Shown here: piece after piece, positions 6,939 through 15,645 of the stretch
How the letters are laid out: each line of letters begins with the position of its first letter
Numbering within the stretch: the stretch's first letter is position 1
Source of the DNA: Lentzea atacamensis
GTDB lineage: Bacteria > Actinomycetota > Actinomycetes > Mycobacteriales > Pseudonocardiaceae
Reading direction: 5' to 3'
NCBI RefSeq assembly: GCF_003269295.1
Contig: NZ_QLTT01000004.1
Coordinates: 558,001 to 622,000, forward strand
DNA length: 64,000 nt
The notes under the pieces: generated by a model
What the model saw: only the letters and a program-made list of their open reading frames with translations
Told to the model about the DNA's origin: nothing
Database searches by the model: none
Position numbers and translations under genes: made by a program

Positions 6939-9907
6939 CCGAGTACACCGGATTCGAGATCGCTGTAGTGGGTATGGCGGGCCGTTTCCCCGGTGCGTCC
7001 ACTGTGGATGATTTCTGGGACAACGTGCTCGCCGGAGAGGCCGGTGTCCGCCGCTTCACCGACGAGGAGCTCGACGCCGCGGGCGTCACCGCCGAGCGGC
7101 GTGCCGAGCCTGGTTTCGTGCCGATGGGCGGTGCGCTGGAAGGCATCGAGCTCTTCGACGCGAAGCTGTTCGGCTACAGCCCTCGCGACGCGGCCGTGCT
7201 GGACCCGCAGCAGCGCGTCTTCCTGGAGACCGCCTGGCACGCGCTGGAACACGCCGGCCACCTGGGCGGCAAGGACGTCGTCGGTGTCTACGCCTCGGCC
7301 AGCATCGACACGTACCTGCTGCGCCACCTGCTGAACAACCCGGCCGTGCCAGGCGGTCTGCAGCCGCTCGACCTGCTGCTGGCCAACGACAAGGACACGC
7401 TCGCCAGCCGGGTCGCCTACCACCTCGACCTGACCGGTCCCGCGATCACCGTGCAGACGGCGTGCTCGTCGTCGCTGGTGACGATCCACGTGGCCTGCCA
7501 GGCCCTGCTGGGCCGCGACTGCGACATCGCCCTGGCTGGCGGCGTGTCCATCCGCCCACCCGTGCACGAGGGCTATCAGCACACCGAGGGCGGCATCCTC
7601 GCCGCCGACGGCCGTTGCATGCCGTTCGACGCCGACGCGCACGGCGTGGTCGCGGGCAACGGCGTCGCCGCCGTGGTGCTGCGCCGCCTGGAAGACGCCC
7701 TGGCCGACGGCGACACCATCCACGCCGTCGTGAAGGGCACCGCCGTCAACAACGACGGCGCGGACAAGGTCGGCTTCACCGCGCCGAGCGTCAACGGCCA
7801 GGCGCGGGTGATCAGGGCGGCTCACGAGCTGTCCGAAGTGGACTCTTCGACCATCGGCTACGTCGAGGCGCACGGCACCGGCACGGCGCTCGGCGACCCG
7901 ATCGAGGTGGCGGCGCTGACCAAGGCGTTCGTCAACCCGCCATCGGCCTGTGCTCTGGGTTCGGTCAAGGCGTTGATCGGGCACCTGGACGCGGCGGCGG
8001 GTGTCGCCGGGTTCGTCAAGGCCTCGCTCGCGGTCAGGGACGGGGTGGTGCCGCCGAGCCCGTACTTCACCGCGCCCAACCCCGAGACCGGCCTGGAGAA
8101 CAGCCCGTTCTTCGTCAACCGCGAGGCACAGGAGTGGCCGGGACCGCGACCCCGGCGGGCAGGCATCAGCGGCTTCGGCATGGGCGGGACCAACGCGCAC
8201 GCCGTGCTGGAGGAGCCGCCGTCACCGGAGCCGATGGGGCCGGGCAGATCACGGCAGCTGCTGGTGTTGTCGGCGGGGTCCGAGGAGGCGTTGGGGGAGA
8301 GCAGGAAGCGGCTGGCCGAGCACCTCACAGCTGACCACGTGTCACTCGCCGACGTCGCCCACACCCTGCGCACCGGCCGCCGCACCAACCTCCCGCACCG
8401 CCTGGCCGTGGTGGCCGCTGACCCTGCCGAGGCCGCCTCCGTGCTGGCCTCCGCTTGGACCGGTTCCGGCGACCGCCGGGACGTGATGTTCCTGTTCCCC
8501 GGCCAGGGTTCGCAGTACGCGGGCATGGCCGAGCAGCTCGACCGCGAGGAGCCGGTGTTCCGCGCCGCGCTGGACGAGTGCGCCGTGCTGCTGCCGTTCG
8601 ACCTGCGCGACGTGCTGGCCGACGCGGAACGCCTCACGCGGACGAGGTACACCCAGCCCGCGCTGTTCGCGGTCGAGTACTCGCTCGCGAAGCTCTGGGA
8701 GCACTGGGGTGTGCGGCCTGCCGCGATGCTCGGGCACAGCGTCGGCGAGTACGTGGCCGCCTGCCTGGCAGGGGTCTTCTCGCTGCCGGACGCGGTGAAG
8801 CTGATCGCGGCGCGCGGCGAGCTGATGGACCGGTTGCCGGGCGGCGCGATGCTCTCGGTGTCGCTGGGCGCGGACGAACTGGCGCTGCCGGCCGACGTGC
8901 ACCTCGCCGCCAGCAACGCTCCGGCCCTGAGCACGGTCGCCGGGACGTTCGAGGCGGTGGAACGGTTCGAGGCGCAGCTGAGCGTCACCAGCCGGCGGCT
9001 GCACACGTCGCACGCGTTCCACTCGGCGATGATCGACCCGATGCTGGCCGAGTTCGCCTCGAAGGTGAGCGAGGTCGAGCTGCGGGAGCCGCGGATTCCC
9101 TTCGTCTCCAACGTGTCCGGCACCTGGATCACCAGTGGCGAGGCGACCGATCCCGGTTACTGGGTGCGGCACGCCCGCGAAGCGGTCCGGTTCAGCGAAG
9201 GTCTGCGCACGTTGCTCGCCGAGGGGCCGGTCAACCTGCTGGAGGTCGGGCCCGGCAACGTGCTCACGACGCTGGCGAGGCAGCACGACCTCGCAGGTGG
9301 TGGCCACGCGGCGTTCGGGTCGCTGCGGCACCCGCGGGAGGACAAGCACGACCTGGAGACCACCCTGTCCACGCTCGGCAGGCTGTGGATCGCCGGGGTG
9401 CCGGTGGACCTCGCGGCTGTGACGGCGGACGAGCGGAGGCGGCGGGTTCCGCTACCGGGGTATCCGTTCGCGCGGGAGCGGCACTGGGTGGACCTCCCCG
9501 GCACAGCAGCGCCACAGGTCGTGGTGAACGAGGAACGCGTCAGCGCGGCGGAACCTGCGGTCACCGGCGATCTGGCCGTGATCACCGGCATCTGGCAGGA
9601 GCTGCTCGGCATCCCCCGGATCAGCCCGCACGACGACTACTTCGAACTCGGCGGCCACTCGCTGCTCGCGACCCAGATCCTCGCGCGCATCACGGCCGAG
9701 CTCGGCGTGAGCCTCCCCGCGGGCGCGATCTTCGAGGCGCCGACTCCTGCCCGCCTGGTCGCGCTGGTGGAGCAGCAGCGCGGCGAGCACCAGGAAGACG
9801 ACGACGAGTTCGCCCGGCTGCTCGCCGAGATCCGCGACATGTCACCGGAAGAGCTGCGGGCCGAACTGGACCGCGAGCGGGACGCCCAGGAGATCTCCCA
9901 GTCATGA
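6935..9907 (+). CDS. Type I PKS module KS-AT-ACP
   Basis: 990-aa ketosynthase-acyltransferase-carrier protein that adds one C2 unit. KS about residues 5-420 with active Cys177 (TACSSSL), EAHGTGT and GSVKALIGHLDAA histidines. AT about 510-810 with FPGQGSQ, GHSVGEY (Ser602) and the HAFH motif near 693, which by established AT rules indicates malonyl-CoA. Carrier domain LGGHSLLA with Ser909. No ketoreductase, dehydratase or enoylreductase is present, so a beta-keto group is expected. The GTG start overlaps the mini-ORF stop and the TGA overlaps the ATG of the next NRPS. The C-terminal acidic tail resembles a docking region. Confidence 0.93.
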   Translation: MTEYTGFEIAVVGMAGRFPGASTVDDFWDNVLAGEAGVRRFTDEELDAAGVTAERRAEPGFVPMGGALEGIELFDAKLFGYSPRDAAVLDPQQRVFLETAWHALEHAGHLGGKDVVGVYASASIDTYLLRHLLNNPAVPGGLQPLDLLLANDKDTLASRVAYHLDLTGPAITVQTACSSSLVTIHVACQALLGRDCDIALAGGVSIRPPVHEGYQHTEGGILAADGRCMPFDADAHGVVAGNGVAAVVLRRLEDALADGDTIHAVVKGTAVNNDGADKVGFTAPSVNGQARVIRAAHELSEVDSSTIGYVEAHGTGTALGDPIEVAALTKAFVNPPSACALGSVKALIGHLDAAAGVAGFVKASLAVRDGVVPPSPYFTAPNPETGLENSPFFVNREAQEWPGPRPRRAGISGFGMGGTNAHAVLEEPPSPEPMGPGRSRQLLVLSAGSEEALGESRKRLAEHLTADHVSLADVAHTLRTGRRTNLPHRLAVVAADPAEAASVLASAWTGSGDRRDVMFLFPGQGSQYAGMAEQLDREEPVFRAALDECAVLLPFDLRDVLADAERLTRTRYTQPALFAVEYSLAKLWEHWGVRPAAMLGHSVGEYVAACLAGVFSLPDAVKLIAARGELMDRLPGGAMLSVSLGADELALPADVHLAASNAPALSTVAGTFEAVERFEAQLSVTSRRLHTSHAFHSAMIDPMLAEFASKVSEVELREPRIPFVSNVSGTWITSGEATDPGYWVRHAREAVRFSEGLRTLLAEGPVNLLEVGPGNVLTTLARQHDLAGGGHAAFGSLRHPREDKHDLETTLSTLGRLWIAGVPVDLAAVTADERRRRVPLPGYPFARERHWVDLPGTAAPQVVVNEERVSAAEPAVTGDLAVITGIWQELLGIPRISPHDDYFELGGHSLLATQILARITAELGVSLPAGAIFEAPTPARLVALVEQQRGEHQEDDDEFARLLAEIRDMSPEELRAELDRERDAQEISQS

Positions 9908-12900
9908 CCGACCACCTGACCAGCTCACTCACCGAGGAACAGCGGCTGCTGCTCGAACTGCGGCTCCGCAACGCCGACCGCTCGCAGCCCGTGTCCTTCA
10001 CCCAGGAACAGCTGTGGTTCCTCGACCGCCTCGACCCCGGCAACCCCGCCTACGCCATCCCGTTCGGGCTGCGGCTGACCGGGCCGCTCGACCGCACGGC
10101 ACTCGAACTGGCCGTCGGCCGGGTCGTTGACCGGCACTCCGCGCTGCGGACCACGTTCTTCGAACGCGACGGCGAGCTGCGGCAACGAGTGCGCGACAAC
10201 GTGTCCATCGCCATCGAGGTCACCGACCTGACCGCGAACCCTGAGCGCGCGCAGGAAGTCGCCCTCGAGCACGCCCGGCACGTGTTCGACCTGAGCACGG
10301 GACCGCTGGTGGCGTTCCGGCTCGTCGTGCTCGGCGACGAGGAGCACCTGCTGCTGGTGACCGCCCACCACATCGTGTTCGACGCGGCGTCGGCCGAGGT
10401 GTTCGGCAAGGATCTCGCGGCGTACTACGGCGGCGAGACGCTGCCCGAGCTGACCACGTCGTTCGGCCGGCACGCGGCAGCCGAACGGCGCAGGCTCACA
10501 GCGGGCGTCATGGACGAGCACCTCGAGTACTGGCGGGCCAGGCTCGCCGGCAGCCCCGCCCGCTCCACCGTGCCGTCCGACCTGCCACGACCGGCGATCC
10601 AGACGCACACCGGCGGACGGCACCACTTCGTCGTCCCCGCGGACCTCACCGGGAAGCTGGCCGCGCGTGCCCGCGAGCAGGGTGTGTCGCTGAACGCGGT
10701 GGTGCTGAGCGGGTTCGCCGCACTGCTCGGCCAGACGGCGGGCCAGGACCGGGTGCTGCTCGGCATGCCGGTCGGCGGCCGCGGCAGGACCGAGCTGGAG
10801 CCGATGATCGGCTCGCTGGCGAACATGCTGGTGCTGCGGGTTGATCTGGACGGCACCACGAGCGACGTGATCCGGGGTACGCACAAGGCGATCAGCGAGG
10901 CGTACACCCACCAGGACGCGCCGTACGCACGTGTCGTCGAGGCGGTCGACCCGCCGCGCGACCCCAGCCAGAACCCGTTGTTCCAGGCCATGCTCAGCCT
11001 CACCGAGGCACCCGCGACCCGTACGGTGGACGGCGTCGAGTTCAGCCCGTTCGAGATCGACAACGGTCTCACCGACTTCGACCTGTTCGTCATCCTGTCC
11101 AGAGCGGACGGTGAGCTGCGCGGAGTTCTCGGCTACAACGCCGATCTGTACCTCGCCGACACCGTCGCCGAGCTCGGCGAGCAGTTCCTCGCGATCCTGA
11201 CCGGCATCGTGGAGGACCGGCCCCTGCGGCCCAGGAACCGGATCTCCGTCGCGGCCACCTTCACCGCGGATCCCATCAGGGAGCCGCTGGACGTCCTGAA
11301 CGGTGTGCTGCGCCTGCCGGTCGACGTGGAACTGGCGCCGTACCAGCAGATCGTGCAGCACCTGCTGCACGGCGACAACGGCAGGCTCGCCGACGTCGTG
11401 CTGCTGCGCTGGGAAGACTGGTTGCGGCACGGTGACGCCCTGGACGCGGCCTGGCAGGACCTGGAAATGGCGATCACCGCCTACCGGCAGAAGTCGGCCG
11501 CGCCGCTGCACCTCGTCGTGTGCCCGTCCGAGCAGACGTTCGGCCACCTCGACGACAAGCTGGCCGTGCTCGCGGACCGGACCGACGGTGTGCACGCCTT
11601 CTGGTTCGCCGACTGGGCCGAAGCCCTGCCGGTCAGCGTCACGTTCGATCCCCAGGCCGACAAGCTCGGCCACGTCCCGTACACCCCGGAGATGTTCGCC
11701 GCGCTGGCGATCCTCCTCACGAAGAAGCTCAACCCCGACGCTCATCGCCTGCACCTGCTGGACTCCGCGCTCGGCGTCCCGGCGAAACTGGCCGAACGCG
11801 CCGCACCCGCTGTGCACGGCGTCGCGATCGACACCCCGCCGGTCGCCCCGCGCAACGACACCGAACGACGGCTCGCCAAGGTGTGGCGGGAGGTGCTCAA
11901 GCTCGACGAGGTCGGCGTCACGCACGACTTCTTCGCGCTGGGCGGCCACTCCCTGCTCGCGACGCAGCTGCTGTCCAAGGTGCACGCCGAGTTCGGTGTC
12001 GACGTGTCGCTGCACGCGCTGTTCACCCACCCGACGATCGAGGCGCTGGCGGCACTCGTCGAGGAGCCGCAGGAGAGCGGGCAGCCGCTGCTGCCGGTCT
12101 CCCGCTCCGGTGACCTCGGCCTGTCCGCCATCCAGCAGCGCATGTGGGCCGCCACCCAGCTCGACACGACCACGACCCGCATGAACACCACGTTCGCGGT
12201 CCGGTTGCGCGGCGAGCTGGACGTCGAGACGTTGAAGCGAGCGCTCGCGGACGTGGTGAGCAGGCACGAGATCCTGCGCACGACCTTCACCGAGCGCGAC
12301 GGCAAGCCGGCCATGGTCGTCCGCGACGGCATGGACTGCTGGCTCCCCGAGGCCAACGGCTCGCCGGACGAGTTCCTGCTGGAGCACACGAACCACGTGT
12401 ACGACCTGGAAAACGGCCCGCTGCTGCGCGCCAGGCTCGTGCGCACGGGCGAGAACGAGCACCACCTGCTGCTCGGCATGCACCACATCATCTGCGACAA
12501 CACGTCGTGGGGCGTGCTGCTCGCGGAGCTGTCCGCCGGGTACGCCGGCCGCGACCTGCCGGAGCTCGAGGTCCAGTACGCGGACTACGCGGCCTGGCAA
12601 CAGGAACTGCTCACCGAGGAAGCCCTCGAACCGCACCTGACGTACTGGCGCAACCGCCTCGCCGACGCGCCCGCGCAGCTGGAGACTCCCCCGGAACGCC
12701 CGGAACGCAACGAGACAGCCCGCGCTTCGTCCGTGGTGCCTCAGAGCGTCTCAGCGGCGTTGAAGGAGCTGGCCCGCGCCGAGGGCAGCACCCCGTTCGC
12801 CACGCTGCTCGCGGCCTACGCGGTGGTGCTGTACCGGCGCAGCGGGCAGCCGGACGTCGTGCTGAGCGTGCCCCAGCAGGGCAGGCCGCGGCCAGAGGTC

Positions 12901-15645
12901 GAGCACCTCATCGGCTGCTTCACCGACCTGCTGCCGATCCGCGCCGACCTCGGCGGCCGGCTGACGTTCCGGCAGATCCTGCAGCGCGTCCACCGCGCGA
13001 TGGTCGACGGCTACCAGCACGCCGACGTGCCGTTCTCCAGCGTGGCGCACGTGCTGCCACGTCAGAAGGGGCGCCACCCCGTCTACCAGTGCGCGTTCAA
13101 CTACGCGGACCTGCCCGACGAGGCGATGACCTGGCCGGGCCTGGAGCTGGAGCCGCTGGAGGTGCCGGTCACCAGCCTCGACTTCGACCTGTTCCTCACG
13201 CTGACCACGGAACACGGCGAGCTGGCCGCGACCCTGGAGTACAGCGCCGACCTGCTCACCACCGACGGCGCGGACGAACTGCTCACGGAGTACGTCACGC
13301 AGCTGCGAGACCTCGTCGCCGAGCCGGACGAGCCGGTCGTCGTCGAGCGGTCCACTGTGGAGGGGAAGCCGCTCAGCATCGTGTCGTCGCGACCGGTCGA
13401 CGGTGCGCTGACGGTGTTGTCGTCGTGGGCGGACAAGCTGGACCTGCCGCTCACCGTGCGCACGACGCCGGCCGGTCAGGTCCTGCGTCCGTTGCTGGAC
13501 CCGGAAGCCGGGCTCGACGGGGTGGAAGGGGAGACGACCGCGCTGGTGCTCCGGTGGGAGGACCTGTTCGAAGGTGGCGTCGGCCCGTTCGAAAACGCCT
13601 TCGCCCGGCTGTGCGCCGCGGTCGGACGGTGGACCGAGCGGACCGGTGGCTCGCTGGCGGTGCTGACCACGTCCGAGCGCGAGGAGAAGCCGTGGCCCGG
13701 CGTGTTCGGTCACGCGGCCGATCGTCTGGCCCGGCGTTTCCCTGCCGTGCGCGTCATCGACCTGCTGACCGCCGAGGGCGACCCGGACGTCGTGCTGGGC
13801 ACCGCACTCGCCCGGCTGGTGCACGCGGGAGAACTGCCGGCGGAGGAGCAGCGCACGACGGAGGCTCCGCGCACCGACGAGGAACGCGCGCTGGCGGCCG
13901 TCTGGCAGGAAGTCCTGAAGCTGCCAGAGGTCGGTGTGCACGACGACTTCTTCGAGCTCGGTGGCGACTCCATGACCGCCATTCAGGTCGTGTGGCTGGC
14001 GAACCAGGCGGGCATCAGGTTCACGCCCGCCCAGCTCACGGCCAAGCGGACCATCGCGGAACTGCTGCGCGTGCCCATGACCGAGGAGCAGCAAACGCTT
14101 GCGGCCGTGTGGCGCGAGGTGCTGAAGCTGCCAGAGGTCGGTGTGCACGACGACTTCTTCGAGCTCGGTGGCGACTCCATGACCGCGATCCAGGTCGTGT
14201 GGCTGGCGAACCAGGCGGGCATCAGGTTCACGCCCGCCCAGCTGACCGCGAAGCGAACCATCGCCGAGCTGTGTGCCGGAAACGCACCGCAGCAGATGGC
14301 CGACCAGGGACCCGTGGAGGGTGACTTCCCGGCCACCGGCGCCCAGCGCTGGTTCTTCGAGGCGCTGGCCACGTCGATGAAGACCCCGAGCCACTTCAAC
14401 CACCCGTACTACCTGCGGCTGCGCCGCCAGGCCACCCCGCAACAGCTCGAACAGGCCGTCAACGCGCTGGTCGCGCACCACGACGGGATGCGCCTGCGGT
14501 TCCGCCGCGAGGGAATCGACTGGCACGCCTCGCACGGCCCGGTCGAGGGCGCGATGCCGTTCGTGTCGTTCGACGTGTCGGACGTTCCGGCGGATCGGCG
14601 CGAGCAGGCGATCGAGGACCTGCTCAACGAGGTCCACCCGACGCTCGACCTCGCGCGGGGGCCGCTGGCCAAGGTAGTCCACTTCGGACTCGGCGACGAT
14701 GAACCCGACCGCGTGATGGTCATCTGCCACCACCTGGTGACCGACGGCGTCTCGCGCAGCCTGATCCTGGAGGACTTCCAGAACGCGCTGCGTCAGGTGC
14801 TCGAAGGGCAGAAGGCCGACCTCGGGCCGAAGACCACGTCGTTCAAGGACTGGGCGCTCCGGCTCGACGAGTACGCCCGCGGCCCTGAGCCGTTGCGGGA
14901 GCTGGAGTACTGGGAGGGGCAGGCGGCCGGCACCGAGGAGCTCACGCCCGACCTGCCGGGCCGGAACACGTTCGGTGTCATGCAGGACATCCACACGACG
15001 ATCGACGCCGAGACCACCGCGCGCCTGCGCGACCTGGCCAAGGCGCACCAGGTCGGCATCAGCGACCTGCTGATCTGGGCGTCCGTGCGGATGGCCGCCG
15101 ACCGCTCCGGCAGTCCCGAGTGGACGATCGCGACCACCGGGCACGGCAGGGAGGCGCTGTTCGACGACCTCGACCTGTCCCGCACGGTCGGCTGGTTCCA
15201 GGTCATGTACCCGATCCGGCTGACGCTCCCGGACGACAGCGACGTCAACGCGATCAAGTCGCTGGCCGGCCAGCTCAAGCAGGTGCCGGTCAACGGCATC
15301 GGCTACGGCCTGCTCCGGTACAGCAACCCGGATCCCGCGATCAGGCGGCGGCTGGAGACCCCGAACCCGCAGCTGACCGTCAACTACGCCGGCTCGTTCG
15401 GCTTCACCGACCTCTCCAGCGCCGACGAGCTGTTCGAGCTCTGCGACCGGGAGCTGGGTGTCCTGCAGGACGAGGGGACGGTGTGGCCGGGACGGATCGA
15501 CGTCGTCGGATCGCTGGTGAACGGCCAGATCCGCATCGAGATGAACTACGGCACCGAGATGTACCTGCCGGAAACCGCGCGCCGAATGCTCGGTGACATC
15601 GAAGAGCTGCTCCGGCAGCTCGTCTCACAGAAGAGGACGAAGTAA
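9904..15645 (+). CDS. NRPS without A domains: C-X-PCP-C-X-PCP-PCP-E-like
   Basis: 1913-aa protein; ATG overlaps the PKS stop (an open frame runs upstream to about 8455 but is PKS antiframe). C1 about residues 30-440, motif HHIVFDA (155-161); X1 about 445-640; PCP1 Ser683; C2 about 735-1140, motif HHIICDN (860-866); X2 about 1158-1315; PCP2 Ser1356 and PCP3 Ser1425 (LGGDSMTA, near-identical copies); epimerization-like domain about 1473-1909 with HHLVTDG, GHGRE, RTVGWF, NGIGYG and VNYAGSF. No adenylation motif occurs. X1 resembles the N-terminal domain of FkbH proteins (AATFTADP, APYQQIVQHL, LRWEDW, GHVPYTPEM) and stops where the HAD motif should start; X2 is shorter and more decayed. Both C domains have a changed last motif residue (A, N instead of G). 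The E-like domain has Thr1745 where the catalytic Glu of EGHGRE sits. A carrier-to-carrier assembly of ACP-borne units is inferred. Confidence 0.85.
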   Translation: MTDHLTSSLTEEQRLLLELRLRNADRSQPVSFTQEQLWFLDRLDPGNPAYAIPFGLRLTGPLDRTALELAVGRVVDRHSALRTTFFERDGELRQRVRDNVSIAIEVTDLTANPERAQEVALEHARHVFDLSTGPLVAFRLVVLGDEEHLLLVTAHHIVFDAASAEVFGKDLAAYYGGETLPELTTSFGRHAAAERRRLTAGVMDEHLEYWRARLAGSPARSTVPSDLPRPAIQTHTGGRHHFVVPADLTGKLAARAREQGVSLNAVVLSGFAALLGQTAGQDRVLLGMPVGGRGRTELEPMIGSLANMLVLRVDLDGTTSDVIRGTHKAISEAYTHQDAPYARVVEAVDPPRDPSQNPLFQAMLSLTEAPATRTVDGVEFSPFEIDNGLTDFDLFVILSRADGELRGVLGYNADLYLADTVAELGEQFLAILTGIVEDRPLRPRNRISVAATFTADPIREPLDVLNGVLRLPVDVELAPYQQIVQHLLHGDNGRLADVVLLRWEDWLRHGDALDAAWQDLEMAITAYRQKSAAPLHLVVCPSEQTFGHLDDKLAVLADRTDGVHAFWFADWAEALPVSVTFDPQADKLGHVPYTPEMFAALAILLTKKLNPDAHRLHLLDSALGVPAKLAERAAPAVHGVAIDTPPVAPRNDTERRLAKVWREVLKLDEVGVTHDFFALGGHSLLATQLLSKVHAEFGVDVSLHALFTHPTIEALAALVEEPQESGQPLLPVSRSGDLGLSAIQQRMWAATQLDTTTTRMNTTFAVRLRGELDVETLKRALADVVSRHEILRTTFTERDGKPAMVVRDGMDCWLPEANGSPDEFLLEHTNHVYDLENGPLLRARLVRTGENEHHLLLGMHHIICDNTSWGVLLAELSAGYAGRDLPELEVQYADYAAWQQELLTEEALEPHLTYWRNRLADAPAQLETPPERPERNETARASSVVPQSVSAALKELARAEGSTPFATLLAAYAVVLYRRSGQPDVVLSVPQQGRPRPEVEHLIGCFTDLLPIRADLGGRLTFRQILQRVHRAMVDGYQHADVPFSSVAHVLPRQKGRHPVYQCAFNYADLPDEAMTWPGLELEPLEVPVTSLDFDLFLTLTTEHGELAATLEYSADLLTTDGADELLTEYVTQLRDLVAEPDEPVVVERSTVEGKPLSIVSSRPVDGALTVLSSWADKLDLPLTVRTTPAGQVLRPLLDPEAGLDGVEGETTALVLRWEDLFEGGVGPFENAFARLCAAVGRWTERTGGSLAVLTTSEREEKPWPGVFGHAADRLARRFPAVRVIDLLTAEGDPDVVLGTALARLVHAGELPAEEQRTTEAPRTDEERALAAVWQEVLKLPEVGVHDDFFELGGDSMTAIQVVWLANQAGIRFTPAQLTAKRTIAELLRVPMTEEQQTLAAVWREVLKLPEVGVHDDFFELGGDSMTAIQVVWLANQAGIRFTPAQLTAKRTIAELCAGNAPQQMADQGPVEGDFPATGAQRWFFEALATSMKTPSHFNHPYYLRLRRQATPQQLEQAVNALVAHHDGMRLRFRREGIDWHASHGPVEGAMPFVSFDVSDVPADRREQAIEDLLNEVHPTLDLARGPLAKVVHFGLGDDEPDRVMVICHHLVTDGVSRSLILEDFQNALRQVLEGQKADLGPKTTSFKDWALRLDEYARGPEPLRELEYWEGQAAGTEELTPDLPGRNTFGVMQDIHTTIDAETTARLRDLAKAHQVGISDLLIWASVRMAADRSGSPEWTIATTGHGREALFDDLDLSRTVGWFQVMYPIRLTLPDDSDVNAIKSLAGQLKQVPVNGIGYGLLRYSNPDPAIRRRLETPNPQLTVNYAGSFGFTDLSSADELFELCDRELGVLQDEGTVWPGRIDVVGSLVNGQIRIEMNYGTEMYLPETARRMLGDIEELLRQLVSQKRTK
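13891..14271 (+). repeat. 207-bp in-frame tandem duplication of a PCP domain
   Basis: Copies 13891-14064 and 14098-14271 encode nearly identical carrier domains (VLKLPEVGVHDDFFELGGDS in both) separated by an 11-codon linker. Differences are mostly silent third positions, so the duplication is fairly recent or held by gene conversion. Both keep the phosphopantetheine Ser and the LGGDS form usual for carriers in front of E domains. Confidence 0.92.

Noticed and set aside
8455-9903. Open frame continuing the large NRPS upstream by 1449 bases
   Set aside because: The translation is Arg/Gly-rich shadow sequence antiphase to the PKS AT-ACP; the ATG at 9904 overlaps the PKS stop and begins normal NRPS sequence.
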